NCBI GenBank assembly: GCA_024114885.1
Contig: CP099433.1
Span: 62,001 to 126,000 of the forward strand
Source of the DNA: Septoria linicola
Taxonomy: Eukaryota; Ascomycota; Dothideomycetes; Mycosphaerellales; Mycosphaerellaceae
Reading direction: 5' to 3'
DNA length: 64,000 bases
Shown here: piece after piece, positions 43,590-54,577 of the stretch
Position numbering within the stretch: position 1 is the stretch's first letter
How the letters are laid out: each line of letters opens with the position of its first letter
The notes under the pieces: model-generated
Seen by the model: only the letters and a program-made list of their open reading frames with translations
What the model was told of the DNA's origin: nothing
Databases searched by the model: none
Translations under genes and position numbers: made by a program

Positions 43590-45360
43590 CCTATCTACCG
43601 ACTCGACTCTCATCAAGATCCTGGTCTTGCTTGTAGCCAATGCCCGTTGGTAAAGCGTTTCGTCTATGGCGAGATCAAGTCTGATGAGTCGTGGTAAGCT
43701 TTCCTTCGCCCTTGTCATAAGCGTCTGCATCTTACCATAGCCAAGGAAGCGGCTGCTGAGAGGTGTGTCTGGCCTCGATTTTCGTGCGCATAGCTCGATG
43801 CTGAGCCAGCGGGTTCCATTCGACCGGGTCATCGACCAGATGAGCTCGGCCGAAATTTGATTCAGTGTGTAGGGCTGTTAGAGAAGGTGTATACTGGGTT
43901 GCAGTGGACAAGTAGAAGATCTTGAAGATCTAGCATGTCCAGTGTGGCCATGCCGAAAGCTAGTGCCGAGAACAAGTGCGAAGGCACTAATGCCGACGTT
44001 TCATGCGCCGATAGTGAGTATCTGGCCATGTGTCGTCGCCAAGTTTCCATGAAAGGTAGTGGTCTACATTGTGTTACTGAGGCTCATGTGCTGGACATGA
44101 GCTTGGCACATTCGCTAACCACGACGGATGCCAAGGACACAATGTAGCGTGTATGGAGAAGGGCGTGAAGCGACTGAGCCGGGACATGACCTTCTGAGCA
44201 GACCTTGTTTATTTCGATCGAGTGATGCCAGCTGTTGTAGTGTTTTGTCAAGAAACGCTCGGCCAGAAACGATCTACTGCTTGTAGATGTGGGTGATGTG
44301 GCGACATCGGCCTGTCGTTCGTTAGCCGTCATTTGGAGTGCCCAAAAGCCGCGGCGATGGTTCTGGCAGAGACCTGCTCAGGCTATGCACTCCGCTTGGA
44401 GATCAGGCATAGTCGTTGTGCTGCTTCGAAGAATCTGGATGATCGTAATGAGCTTATGTCGCAGTCAAAGATGGTAGGAGAGTTGCCTCATGAGACATGT
44501 GAGCGCACTGCCACGGAATTGCGCCACAAGCCCTGCGCGAGCAGCTGAAATTAGGCGTAGTTCGACAGTGACGAGCTCATTGCGACCTGCCTCGAAGGGA
44601 CTCCAGGTGGCCGTGGTGGTGATGTGCGCGGAGGTATAATCCTAGCTAGCAGAACCAAAATTGCTGTTATAGACGCAGTTCGGTAGCTCAATGAACAGAT
44701 CCTGGTAGCCCGCCCATGTTGAGTCAAGCATAGCGCTTTCGTTATAGTTAGCAGAGTAGTCCATGTTCTTGGCCTGCGACACTGAGAACAGGCCCTACTG
44801 AGGCGTGTACGCTCAGGATACCTGAGCGGAAGGACTTAGGTTGTGTGGACGAGGCAGAGGCAGAAGCCTAGCATGGACTGCGCTGTAGCTGGCAGAGATT
44901 CCCAGACCAAGCGAAATAGTCATGAGCCAAAACTTTGGGGCTCATGGCCTCTGGTATGGCAATCGAAACCTGTTTCGTGGACATCTGCGGTATGGAGGAC
45001 ACTGTAGGGAGTTTAGGTCCGGCGTCGTTGTCCTCATTCCGCCCTGGCATGGAGGCCGATGTCGTCGTTTCTGTTGTTGTTTGATGATTTGTTCCCGGAG
45101 CGATGTTCATTGTGCTCGTGCTGGCATCGTTGTACGTGACCATGCCTGAGTTGATTGTCAACCTTGACGCAAAATGAGATGCGTAAAATGAACATACTGG
45201 AACCCACTCGTATCATGTTGTTTGGGGTGATCTGCACGTTTGTAGCTTGGAGGTGGAGTGAAGCTCGAGATGCCATACCGTCACTTGCCTCAGCAAGCTG
45301 TTCCGCTCGAGACCGTTGGTAGAGGACGGCTAGACATCAGGTCGTAAGCTTGACCGCCAC
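43590..45360 (-). pseudogene. Decayed protein-coding gene, possibly a transcription regulator
   Basis: Minus-strand stretches with clear coding character follow one another but are cut by stops and frame changes. In order they are AEQLAEASDGMASRASLHLQ (about 45300), a 52-nt intron (GTATGT...CTCAG), then Ser/Thr-rich sequence to IPEAMSPKVLAHDYFAWSG, then AGYQDLFIELPNCVYNSNFG followed by an in-frame TAG at 44642-44644. Later pieces are AERFLTKHYNSWHHSIEINK and FSALAFGMATLDMLDLQDLL. The TAG could come from TGG by a C-to-T change at CpA on the other strand. The layout resembles fungal regulators, but no DNA-binding motif is left to confirm this. Confidence 0.4.
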
Positions 45361-47950
45361 CATCAGGACTGTTGAGGGCCTGGCCAGGCTGAGCATCCTG
45401 GTACTACTCAGTTCTTATGATCGCTTGACCTCGCGAAGAGGCTACAACGAGAGTTGTCTTAGGCTACGCATCGTCGTGCGCCTCTGTCTCTGCCGTCGCT
45501 CGAACTCGAGAGGAGGCTACATCATCATTCAGTTCACATACGAACAGAGGGCGCACAGATCCAGAACTTACACCACCGGTTCTTGCCCATACTATAGCTG
45601 AACTCGAAAGCATCTTCACCCTCGTTGTTTCCTCCCTCCATGCCAGCCGAGCTTCTCTGCGTTGACTCCACTCTCTGCATACATGAACATGGTTCCCTAT
45701 GGTCTTCAATTTCTAGCTCTTCGTTCAGTAGCTGGTACCCCGAAGAAGACTCCCTCCGATCCCTGCAGCTACGGAATGTAATACGTGATACTGTGACAAT
45801 GACACGGCGAGCTGTGAGTCTGTGGCGGCGATACTTGCCTGAGCGTGAACTTGGTGGCGCTGCCTTTATGCTCGAGATAGGCGACGTGGCTAGAAATCGT
45901 TACAGTAGAGTGCAGTGATGGCAGCAATGTTGAGTGGAAGTTGTTGGCAGCTGGAAGTCGCTGGCTGTTGGTATCGTGGAAGGAAGGTGAAGGCTGGCCA
46001 TGAAGCTAAAGCGGGCGCGATCCGGGACCAGCTTCTTTTGTGTGTCGCTTCACTTGCGCATTGCTTCACTTCCACCCTGCCTCTATTCTCTGTCAACCAA
46101 ATGTCAGAATATGTGCACCTACAACACATGTCGCAATAACGTCACTATTACTGCCATGCCTACCAAGCTTGTCAAATGCACAGCACGAGATATACTGGGA
46201 TGTAGAACGAGGCTTGAGTGTCTTTTCGGGGATAAGCGGGAAACACGGAGACCTTACTGGTATGTGTAGCAGAGCCGACGTTGTCGACCGTGCTTTACGA
46301 GCCCAGAAAGTTGCACCACAGTGAACTCAAGCCCGGTCGACGACTGCAAAGCGATGCAACACGACATTGCGAGAGAAAGCCCCACGTGAATCGTCGCCAT
46401 GAGGTGATCCATCACACTCTGTGTGTTGGACACGACAATGCCGAGCATACAGCCATTCAGCACTACTTGCCAAGATGTAGCATTGGTCTCCTCGGTATGC
46501 ACATGCTTGTTATCTGCAATGTCATCATGTCGTGCCTGCAACAGAGGCTTGAGGTGTACCAGATATCGAGCTTCGCGGCGCCGACTGCCAGTCCAAGCCC
46601 AGCTTCCCCAAATGCCTTAACCCAGCCGGATCATACAATGTACCGTATGGCTCGACTTCTGTGGGCTTAGTCTATCGCCCCTTCAGCGGCTTGAGATGCC
46701 TTTTGGCGCCGTGTATCCAATGTGTCTCCAGAAGTAACGGCTTTCCGTCTGCCGAATGTGGTGGCGCCAGATCCATGAGTCGGCAAGGAAAATTTCGCGC
46801 AACCTGCGCCATTCGCAAGAGGCGTGCTTATGCGTGGCTCTGCTAGCCTTCATTGGAGGCCGTGTCTGTTGAGACTCGAATGGGCTGCCTTCGACTGCTG
46901 TGGAGGTTGTGTACATTGCTCATTGGTCTGCCACTCTGCCCAGGTACTTGGCCAGACGCCGAGATGCCTTGTTGCAGTAGGAGCTCATTTTATCGGTCGG
47001 TATGAATGACCAGATGATAGTTGGGTGACCGATGGAGGTGCTCCGCTACAATAATGACCAGGGAGTCTCTGGACCACCGAGTCCTGCCAGGATCGGGAAG
47101 CAGTTTGGAAGCGCCGACCAGCACACAGGCATTCAGGTCCAGTATGGCCAGCGTTTCTCGAGGAGAGGCATTTCGGACGATTTCGTGGGCAAAACAGGCT
47201 GGCAGCGGGCCATTGCTTACCTCGCCATCTCCGGCGTCGTGAAACGTCAGCAATAGACAAATGCATCTCAATCGATATAATGATCTTCGTGCTGTGGAGA
47301 AGCAGCTGTCAGTATCCGCGTTTCGTGTCACTCCTGCAATCACAGCCTGGCATGTCATCGCTCGACGCGCCGACAATGATGTACAATTTTGCCGAGTCAG
47401 TCTGGGCGCAGCAGCATGCCAAGCACTGCATGACCTGTTGACCAACAACATGTTCGCAGATGAGAGCACCACGGTCCGCACCGAAAAATCAGTACTTTGC
47501 TGCACGATACCGACTTGGATTCATTATCAGCTACGAATCGTCGAAAGTCTCGAACACAAACTCCGTTGCTGCCGCAGAGGTCTTGCTACCAACACACAAC
47601 CTTTCTACTGTGAGGTAAGAGATAGCAGCATTGCCGAAGATATGTACAACCGGAGTGAAGGAACCGTTTGCAAAGCTCGCACTGTCGCACGCGGATGGCA
47701 GTCTCGCAATTATGGTCATTCGGGCGATATGACGAGGTAGAGCAAGGCAGAAGCGCAGCTTGTACAAGTTAGCTTGAGTCTTTTGGTGTGTTGGAAAGAG
47801 CATGGTTTTGACACGCTCATCTGATGTCGTTGCACAAGTAGCCCGCATACCTACTGCAATGTACGTCACTCCATGCAGGTCCGCTATAACGGCACGATAT
47901 TAGACCTTTACGCGCATGAAGTGTCTAGTGTAGCAATTCCGGACGGGTTT
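45361..47950. other. Gene-poor stretch of scrambled coding-like pieces
   Basis: Normal base composition but no frame longer than about 170 codons, and overlapping frames on both strands are equally long. The minus frame 47531-47869 has a coding-like end (FANGSFTPVVHIFGNAAISY). I could not assemble a gene. Probably decayed host sequence. Confidence 0.35.
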
Positions 47951-48110
47951 ATCGATAGCAGAACTTTGCAAAACGACAAGAAGGCCAGCTTGGTGCCAAA
48001 GCGTGTATCTGTCATTGAGGATGGAGGTTTGTCGACGTCAGGACTTTACAAAACGATAAGATGGCCGGCTTAGTGCCAAAGCGTGTGTCTGTCATTGAGG
48101 ATGGAGGTTT
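47951..48110. repeat. Two tandem 80-bp units
   Basis: 47951-48030 and 48031-48110 are copies of the same 80 bp, about 85% identical. Several differences are G/A within TG versus TA (TTGCAAAAC versus TTACAAAAC, CTTGGTG versus CTTAGTG). Confidence 0.85.
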
Positions 48111-49160
48111 AAAGTCGGGTAACACTAGCTGGCCATCGAAGTGAATGCGATCCTTCATACTGTCTCCCTGTGGTCTCAGGAGCAATGCGATGCGGTGCAA
48201 GACCTGGCCTTGGTGGTCGAGGGCTAAACAAAGATCAGCCAGGTCACAGACGAGTGGTGCCTGGACGTGTTCATACACCTCCTTGTAGTGGACTGTGGCC
48301 TGTTTTAGTTGCTTCTTGACGGCGGCTTGCGTGGTGCGGGCTAATTGTTCTTTGTTGTGCTCTGCACGGCAAGGCGGTGGTGATCTAGTGGAATGTCAGT
48401 GATATTGAGCTATTTGTCCTTCTTGGCGGAAGCAATAGCTCTTGTGTAAGAGTAGCTGCCTTAAGCTTCTGAGTCGGGTGAGGAGAAGGCCGTGCTCCTG
48501 GTTCATCTGGTGGGCCCACAGGAGCGATGCCGATAGAGATGTTTCGACAGCAGGCGGACTGTTGACAGATGGCGGTACCGCAAGAGCCATCCTGTTCGAG
48601 CATGAGATGAACTGTATGCTATTGTCTGGGTGCGGGTACTCTTGCTTGCATGAACTTGCAAGTCTCAGGACTATTCCTTGTAAGGGCGTGAGATCGAATG
48701 GGTGTATTGTGTGGCACGATTTCTGCACTGTCCGCACGAGCGTCTGGATGCATTGATTGGCGGTAATGCGCTTATTCGCCACGGGTTTGTCAAGTCTTCA
48801 GAGTAGGTGGAGCAGTTCCAGACATCCGCTGCCATCGGAGAATGCGGGTGCATTCGCTGTGAGTGGGTTGCTTCAAACAGCATATGGGAGGTTGTAGTGT
48901 CGATCTCGACGTTGGGGAGATTCCATAGTTGGACGTCGAGCGGATTGGCCTGCGAGACCCCGGTGTCTTGCTGATAGTATCCGAAGCGAATGCCCCGGTG
49001 GCGGCTAATAAGCAGGCTTGGATGAGTCGCCCTCGGAACCTGGGTCTTGCTGTCTGAGCAGAAGAGCTCGAGGTCAGCATCGCAGAGAATATTTCGAGCT
49101 TCGCTCCACGTACATTGTTGAGAACAAGATGCCCTTGGCCACAACTACGGCATCCATTTC
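48011..49160 (-). pseudogene. Decayed or multi-exon protein gene, unidentified
   Basis: Minus-strand coding-like runs occur in two or three frames: NPLDVQLWNLPNVEIDTTTS and AADVWNCSTYSEDLTNP (48790-49020), then VANKRITANQCIQTLVRTVQ through SLLWAHQMNQEHGLLLTRLR (48400-48790), then KQLKQATVHYKEVYEHVQAP and DLADLCLALDHQGQVLHRIA (48120-48320). The sequence between the last two has stops. The LLWAHQxNQEH part loosely recalls C-terminal regions of AflR-type regulators, but this is weak. I favour a pseudogene. Confidence 0.38.
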
Positions 49161-49944
49161 ACTCCTGTCTATCAAGCACTATGTCGACCTGTAGGTAGTG
49201 AATCTAAGGGTGTCGGTCGTGGACTGTAAGCCTTTTGCAACTCTTGCTGACAGCATCTTGCACTTCATTCCAACCAACAAGTGAACAACGCAGATATTTG
49301 CGAGTGGAGAGGCCTTGTAGGATTCTGCCGAGATGCATAGCTGATCCATTTGGCTTGTTAGTTCGGACTACAACCTTTCGCCGACTGGCTCCAGACAAAC
49401 CGTTGGTGCACGGATTTCAAGACCCCAGCTCGCTTGTCACCTCGTCCAAATCTTGGACAAAGCATATTTTACGCCGTATACACTCACTTTGAATGCGTCT
49501 TGACCGCAATGGTCTTGAGCAAAAGCCACTTGTCGACTGGCACGACTATCAGTGCAGCGTGCGGGGTTATTCTCACCTGGGACGGAAATGTTTCTTATCC
49601 TTACGACCCTCGGTAGCTCGTTCGCTTGAACGAAGGACGAATCACCAGGACATCGCAGTATGTGTATCGTTGTCCTCGAGATCTCATTACAGTTCATTAT
49701 GGCTCCGTCGCATAGCAGAGCCCGGAGGTTCCGAAGGTATCGAGCAGGATCATGGCCGCACGGCTGGACAGCCTGTCCGCATCCAGCATCCAGCCAGCGG
49801 CAGCTCTTGCTCGCCTCCAAGACCATCTTCATCCCATGAGAGTTGATAAAGGTGAACGGTGAAGCACGTTAGTAATGGCATTCCACACGCGTACCCTCCT
49901 CTTGCTCGTGAGCGAAACTGCAAGAACAGACGGCGCTTCACATC

Positions 49945-50682
49945 ATGACAGGATCTCGTCCGACCAGCATTCCCGCCGGCTTCCTCGATGTCGTCCCGTG
50001 GACAGCGGAAGCACCATGTATGTGGCCCACGGCGAGGAACAAGAAGTGCAAGAGTAACAGTTGCATCCGTGCCTCCCTTGCGCCGGTCGCGATCGTGCGT
50101 GCCTTGCATACTATTCGCTCGCCGATGAAGTTGGCTGAGAGCATGACTCGCATCCTCAATATCATCGACATTGCCAGGTGTGATAGACATAGCAAGCGCT
50201 CCCAGCTTACAGCTTCCGACATGACGATCGTCCACTGGTGGCTCAATGTCCTTCTTCGCATGGAGCAGCAACATACAATCCTGCCAGATACAACTCATAT
50301 GCTTGACCAATACGATAATCTGGACTATGCTCTCGGGGACTCGAGTTTTACACATTCTTCGCTTCCGCTTGTGCTCCAGCATTGGTCTGGAAACAATGTG
50401 CTAAACATCAAGGCACTTACATCCCGCCAGTTACAAGATCGTGCGAGCCGAGACTGCTTCCTTACACAGCCAAGAAGAGTGACACTCGGCTCAAAGTCCG
50501 AAGTCGATACATGGTCTCAGCCAGCCGCAGACGAGGCCGTGCATCCTGTCCAGCCTACAATGTCTTCTGCCCTAGCCGCCAGCCCGTCTTACGACCATAT
50601 GGACACTCTCTTCGACTTCAACGCATACGCTCAAGACTCTATATCTAGTCAAATCTCTCCCTTATCCGAGCATAGTTATTAG
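49945..50682 (+). CDS. Hypothetical protein fragment, 245 aa
   Basis: An open frame from ATG to TAG. The start (MTGSRPTSIPAGFLDVVPWT) is not convincing, but the middle and end look coding: VHWWLNVLLRMEQQHTILPD, and the Ser/Asp-rich tail DHMDTLFDFNAYAQDSISSQ. The tail resembles the C-termini of fungal transcription factors. It may be the last exon of a larger gene whose upstream part has decayed. A RIP-degraded relic begins directly after its stop. Confidence 0.38.
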   Translation: MTGSRPTSIPAGFLDVVPWTAEAPCMWPTARNKKCKSNSCIRASLAPVAIVRALHTIRSPMKLAESMTRILNIIDIARCDRHSKRSQLTASDMTIVHWWLNVLLRMEQQHTILPDTTHMLDQYDNLDYALGDSSFTHSSLPLVLQHWSGNNVLNIKALTSRQLQDRASRDCFLTQPRRVTLGSKSEVDTWSQPAADEAVHPVQPTMSSALAASPSYDHMDTLFDFNAYAQDSISSQISPLSEHSY

Positions 50683-50689
50683 TATAGGT

Positions 50690-50840
50690 CAAAGATAGGA
50701 GGGCTATAATTAGGATATTTAGGCGGTAATAGTAGTAACTAGTATAGTAGGATAAAGAGTATATAGTAACGTATAGAACGGTCTTAACTATCGTTAAGAC
50801 CGTAGACTAATTCTTGTAGGTTCTAATATAGAGTACGTAC
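50690..50840. mobile_element. Relic of a chromovirus-type LTR
   Basis: A 150-bp CA/TG-free patch in normal DNA. 50754-50782 (AAAGAGTATATAGTAACGTAT...) matches the LTR at 60941 on at about 25 of 29 positions, and AGACTAATTCTTG at 50804-50816 also matches the LTR. The part between them differs and forms a perfect hairpin. I take it as a diverged solo LTR fragment. Confidence 0.5.
50778..50803. repeat. Perfect inverted repeat, 11-bp arms, 4-nt loop
   Basis: ACGGTCTTAAC, TATC, GTTAAGACCGT. It lies inside the LTR relic, at the place where the intact LTR has a shorter inverted repeat (CCTAATA-AGAC-TATTAGG). Confidence 0.8.
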
Positions 50841-51318
50841 GTCGCGCATGAAATACCTATACGCCAAGCATGCTCGGCACAAGCCGGCATACCAAGGTAC
50901 GGCAATAAGGCCAACGGCCTTCCTTGACTTCGACCGTTCATTACAGACGTGCACGCGTATCGAGCTGTTTTGTCGCAACATTTGGTAGCTCTCGTCCATG
51001 TCCACGCCGACGACCACGCGCATCCCACACATAGATGCCATGCCATGCCATGCCATGCCGACTCGCCGTCGTCGTCGGGATGTGTGTAGGAACGAGATGA
51101 CAGACAGATGCATGCTGCTGGCCAGATACTGCTGACCTGACCTGACCGGACGTGATGTCGCTGGTCAGATGTGCAGGGCAAATGGCAAATGGTCCGGACT
51201 GCATGATCGATAAGTTAGGCGGCGTTGACATAAAACAAAATGCCGCCCGCAGCAGCAGCATCCATCAACTCTTCTTCCCTTCCCGTTCGAGCCCGACGCA
51301 CAGCCGACGATTTCCACC
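50841..51318. promoter_or_regulatory. Upstream region of the 709-aa protein gene
   Basis: Normal composition, with a perfect (ATGCC)5 run at 51035-51059. No TATA box recognised. Frames on the minus strand here are low-complexity. Confidence 0.4.
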
Positions 51319-53605
51319 ATGGGCAGGAAGGTAAGCTCTCCATCGTATCGCAAATCGCAAAAGTCCCCGGTGGAATGGACCACATCTGCTGACATGACAT
51401 GTGGCGTGTCTGCAGGTCGTGACGTACTACAGCAGCAGCGACGACGAGTTCGACGAGGAGCTGGAGGCAGACGAGGAAGATGAGGACGGATCGAATGCCG
51501 ACTACACACCGTCGAAGAAGAAGAAGAGTGATGATGGCGGCTCCAAGTATCTCCTAATGGCATGTGGTATCGCCCAGGCACCGTCGGGCCAGAAGATGGG
51601 CCGACTCAACATGACCGAGCAGGAGAAGACGCTGATCTTCCGTGAGGCCCTCCTCGGGTATGTCCCGTCCTCACGTGCATCTCCACTGCCACATATGCAG
51701 TGTGCTCTCACTGATGGAGTGACATACAGACAGTACAACGCCTACTCCCTGCCGGAGCCCGACCAGTTGCTGTCCCTCGCGACGCGTCTGGGCGTGCCTC
51801 TGGACCATCAGGATTACGACACGACCCATGCCATTCTTCAGAAGCTGCTCCAATGGATCTACAGCAACGTGAACGACAAGACGACGGGCGATAGAATCCT
51901 GCTCCTCGACAACCCGGACCACGGCAAGACCGTCGTGGTGTCCGAAGCATTGCTCAATGTCGTCCTCAGCGACGACTTCACCTTCCAGCTCTTCAAAAAC
52001 AAACCCAAGTTGAAGCAATTCTTGAGTGCGCACCAAGACGACTACGTCGAACTGTCGAGTCGCAACGACCTTGGGAAAGCGATGCTGTTGAAAAAGACCA
52101 TGAACCATCTAGTCACCTGTCACCGGAACAACCCAAAGTCTCCGAGCAACAAGACCAAAGGACGTAACGGTGCCAAGATGCTGCCGCAGCAGCAGACGAG
52201 AGGGTACCATGCTCCCCTTCTGCCAGCCTCGCCGGTCTTGATCAAGCCGCGACAAGCCAGAAAGGTCTCCTTGCCAGCGAACTCGGGTCGGCTTTCTCCT
52301 CACTTGCATGCTTCGGCTAGTGAGAGCGAGGGTGAATCTCCTAGCGAGGGCGACGAGTACTCGGCAGACGAACAGCCAATCTCTCCCATGCCTGTGCCAG
52401 CTCGGGCATCAAAGCTGACGAAGAAGCGATTTGAGCTTTTCGACGCACCAAGTCCCATTGCAAAGGCTCCCGAGGCCTTGCAGACTGGGCCATCACCAGC
52501 ACGGCAAATTGCGCAGAAGAGCGCTGCTGTTAGCAAGCCACCAAAGCTGGCGTTTAGTCTATCCGAGCGTGCTTCTCCGCTTCGAGCAGTCCGCTCCGAC
52601 CGGATCGAGGAGACGAAGACAACCCCATCTGGTGCTTCCAAGAGCGAAGCTAAGAAGGCATTGCTTTCCAACTATAAACCTAACCCCGCCAGGACCAGCG
52701 AGCTTTCTCCTCTGCCGGGCAGAGTTCAGAATGGCAAAAAAGCCGCCGTGACAGAGACCGACGAAGTCGATGTGGAGGTTGCCCGTCTTGTTGGAACACT
52801 GGGCGACCTCTACACCGAGTCGCAGCTTCGAAAGATGGTTTTGCTCAACAGAAAGGCGGCACAGCAGCAGGTGGCCATCCTGGCCAAGAACAAGGTTCGC
52901 GATGCCGAAGCCGAGCGTATGGTCGTTGAGGCTGTCGAAGAGGGAAACCCAGAGGACGATGAGCACGAGGAAGAGGAAGAGGAAGAGGAAGAGGAAGAGG
53001 AAGAGGAAGAGGAAGAGGAAGAGGAAGAGGAAGAAGAAGAGGAGGGCGAGGAAGAAGATGTAGCATCAGAGGAGGGAGAGCAAGAAGACATCCAGGAAGA
53101 GGAAGAAGCAGACGATGCATCGGACAGCCGGACGCATGTTACTCCAGCTTCCCTCGAAACCACCGCCGCTACATCTTCTGCTGTAGCTGCTGTCAGTCCC
53201 CAAGAAGCGATGATCAAAGCCATGGAGGCCCAGCTCGCCGAGATGAAGCTGAAACTTCTCCAAGCTCAGTCGCTATCGCCTGCGACTCTAGCACCGGTCA
53301 GTCCAGCGCCAGCCGCTGCTATTCACTCTGCAATCGCCATCCAAAAGGGCAAGAAGGCCAAGGCCAAGACCAAGGCAACACAAGGGACCCCGCTTCCTCT
53401 TAGCCCACCAGCTACCCCGGTACCTTCGATCATCAGTTCAATCGTCGGCAGCAACAAGAGCAAGAAAATCAAAGCGAACGGCACAAGTGATGTGCTTCCC
53501 ATGACGCCGCCAGGCATCCCAGCTCCTTCTGCCAGGTTTACGAGAAACCCCAAAAAGTCCAAGGCAACAACGGGAAAGCTAAAGGAGACGGCCATGCTGG
53601 TGTGA
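51319..53605 (+). CDS. Acidic, disordered nuclear-type protein, 709 aa, three exons
   Basis: Exon 1 is only 12 nt (51319-51330, ATG in a CCACCATGG context), exon 2 is 51416-51657 and exon 3 is 51730-53605. The introns are 85 nt (GTAAGC...TGCAG) and 72 nt (GTATGT...TACAG; in frame, so it could also be retained). The product starts MGRKVVTYYSSSDDEFDEE, the same pattern as the protein at 13049. A folded helical region follows (about residues 60-210, SLATRLGVPLDHQDYD, VSEALLNVVLSDDFTFQLFK). A long disordered part ends in a polyglutamate tract and a Pro/Lys-rich tail (KSKKIKANG). Probably nuclear; family unknown. Confidence 0.65.
52968..53042. repeat. (GAGGAA)n coding repeat
   Basis: About twelve GAGGAA hexamers encode some 25 consecutive Glu residues in the 709-aa protein. 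The hexamer unit keeps the frame. Confidence 0.88.
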
Positions 53606-53938
53606 AGCATGCATGATTGAAGATGAGATGAAGAATAGGGAACGGGCATTATGTAGCATTGCTGGCCGTCACCAACACCACAGACACTGCAACAGTGTTC
53701 GCTAGCTGGCTGTCTGGCTGGCTGTGTCAAAAAGCGACACCGAGCAGGATCAGGAAGGAACATCTCTCGCAGAAGAGCAATACTATATAGTGGTGCGGCA
53801 AGGTGTGATTTACAGAATCTAACAGTACGAAAGTCGCGACTCGAAAGTTGCGCTCTGCAGACTGCATTAAAGCTGCCGCGACTTTTCTACCACGACTCGT
53901 CTTGCCCTTGCACGCGCCATACATATGTCTATGCATCA
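53606..53938. other. Intergenic region
   Basis: Separates two plus-strand genes. It contains a TATA-like ACTATATAGT at about 53782-53791, some 150 bp before the next ATG. No gene. Confidence 0.45.
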
Positions 53939-54577
53939 ATGCCTTCCATCCGACCAGAACACGACGATGACTGGTCAATGTTGAACATCGACCATGGCTC
54001 TGGAGATAGTTCGCCCATGCCCGACATCCTCGCGTCTTCCTTCACGCCGGCAGAAGACGTTGCCCACCTCCGAGTAAGATCTGCAGCGGCAGGTGTAATC
54101 ATCGATAGGATTGATGATGAAGCCCAGCGTCGCAACGTCTCCCTCCGATACATGTTTCGTGGAGGAGCTGTCTACCCGCCGATGTGGAACTTTGGTAAAA
54201 TTGGATTGGAGGCTTGTTGTGGTATTCTAGGATCTGCCAGCTCGGCTTTTGCTCGCGAAAACGCGCTCGAAACACGTGCAGGCGATGCGCTCAAAATTCG
54301 TGCAGACGCGCTCGCAGCCTCCCCCGTCGAAGCGGTCAATAGCGACGACCAGATCCGGTATGCACCACATGGACGCGCTCAGAGAAGCTGTTCGTGTCAA
54401 GACTGGTTCGATGCCAACGAGGACGCTTATCGCTCTGCATCGCTTCTAAGAGCCTGGAATCGTGCCGGCGAAGACAGGATGAACGGAATGGACCAGCTCG
54501 ATTCCATATCTGGTAGCCAGGCATTTTCCGCGTTGCCGTCTTCTGTACACGAACTATGCGAGATCGGAAGCAAGTAG
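53939..54577 (+). CDS. Hypothetical protein, 212 aa
   Basis: Single frame from an ATG (MPSIRPEHDDDWSMLNIDHG). An acidic N-terminus is followed by a helical region (AEDVAHLRVRSAAAGVIIDR) and a stretch with small residues (KIGLEACCGILGSASSAFAR). The C-terminus is polar. No signal peptide or known domain. Composition and length support a real gene, but there is no other evidence. Confidence 0.5.
   Translation: MPSIRPEHDDDWSMLNIDHGSGDSSPMPDILASSFTPAEDVAHLRVRSAAAGVIIDRIDDEAQRRNVSLRYMFRGGAVYPPMWNFGKIGLEACCGILGSASSAFARENALETRAGDALKIRADALAASPVEAVNSDDQIRYAPHGRAQRSCSCQDWFDANEDAYRSASLLRAWNRAGEDRMNGMDQLDSISGSQAFSALPSSVHELCEIGSK

Noticed and set aside
49750..50382. 210-codon minus-strand frame
   Set aside because: It is antisense to the plus frame at 49945-50682, which has better coding character at its C-terminus.
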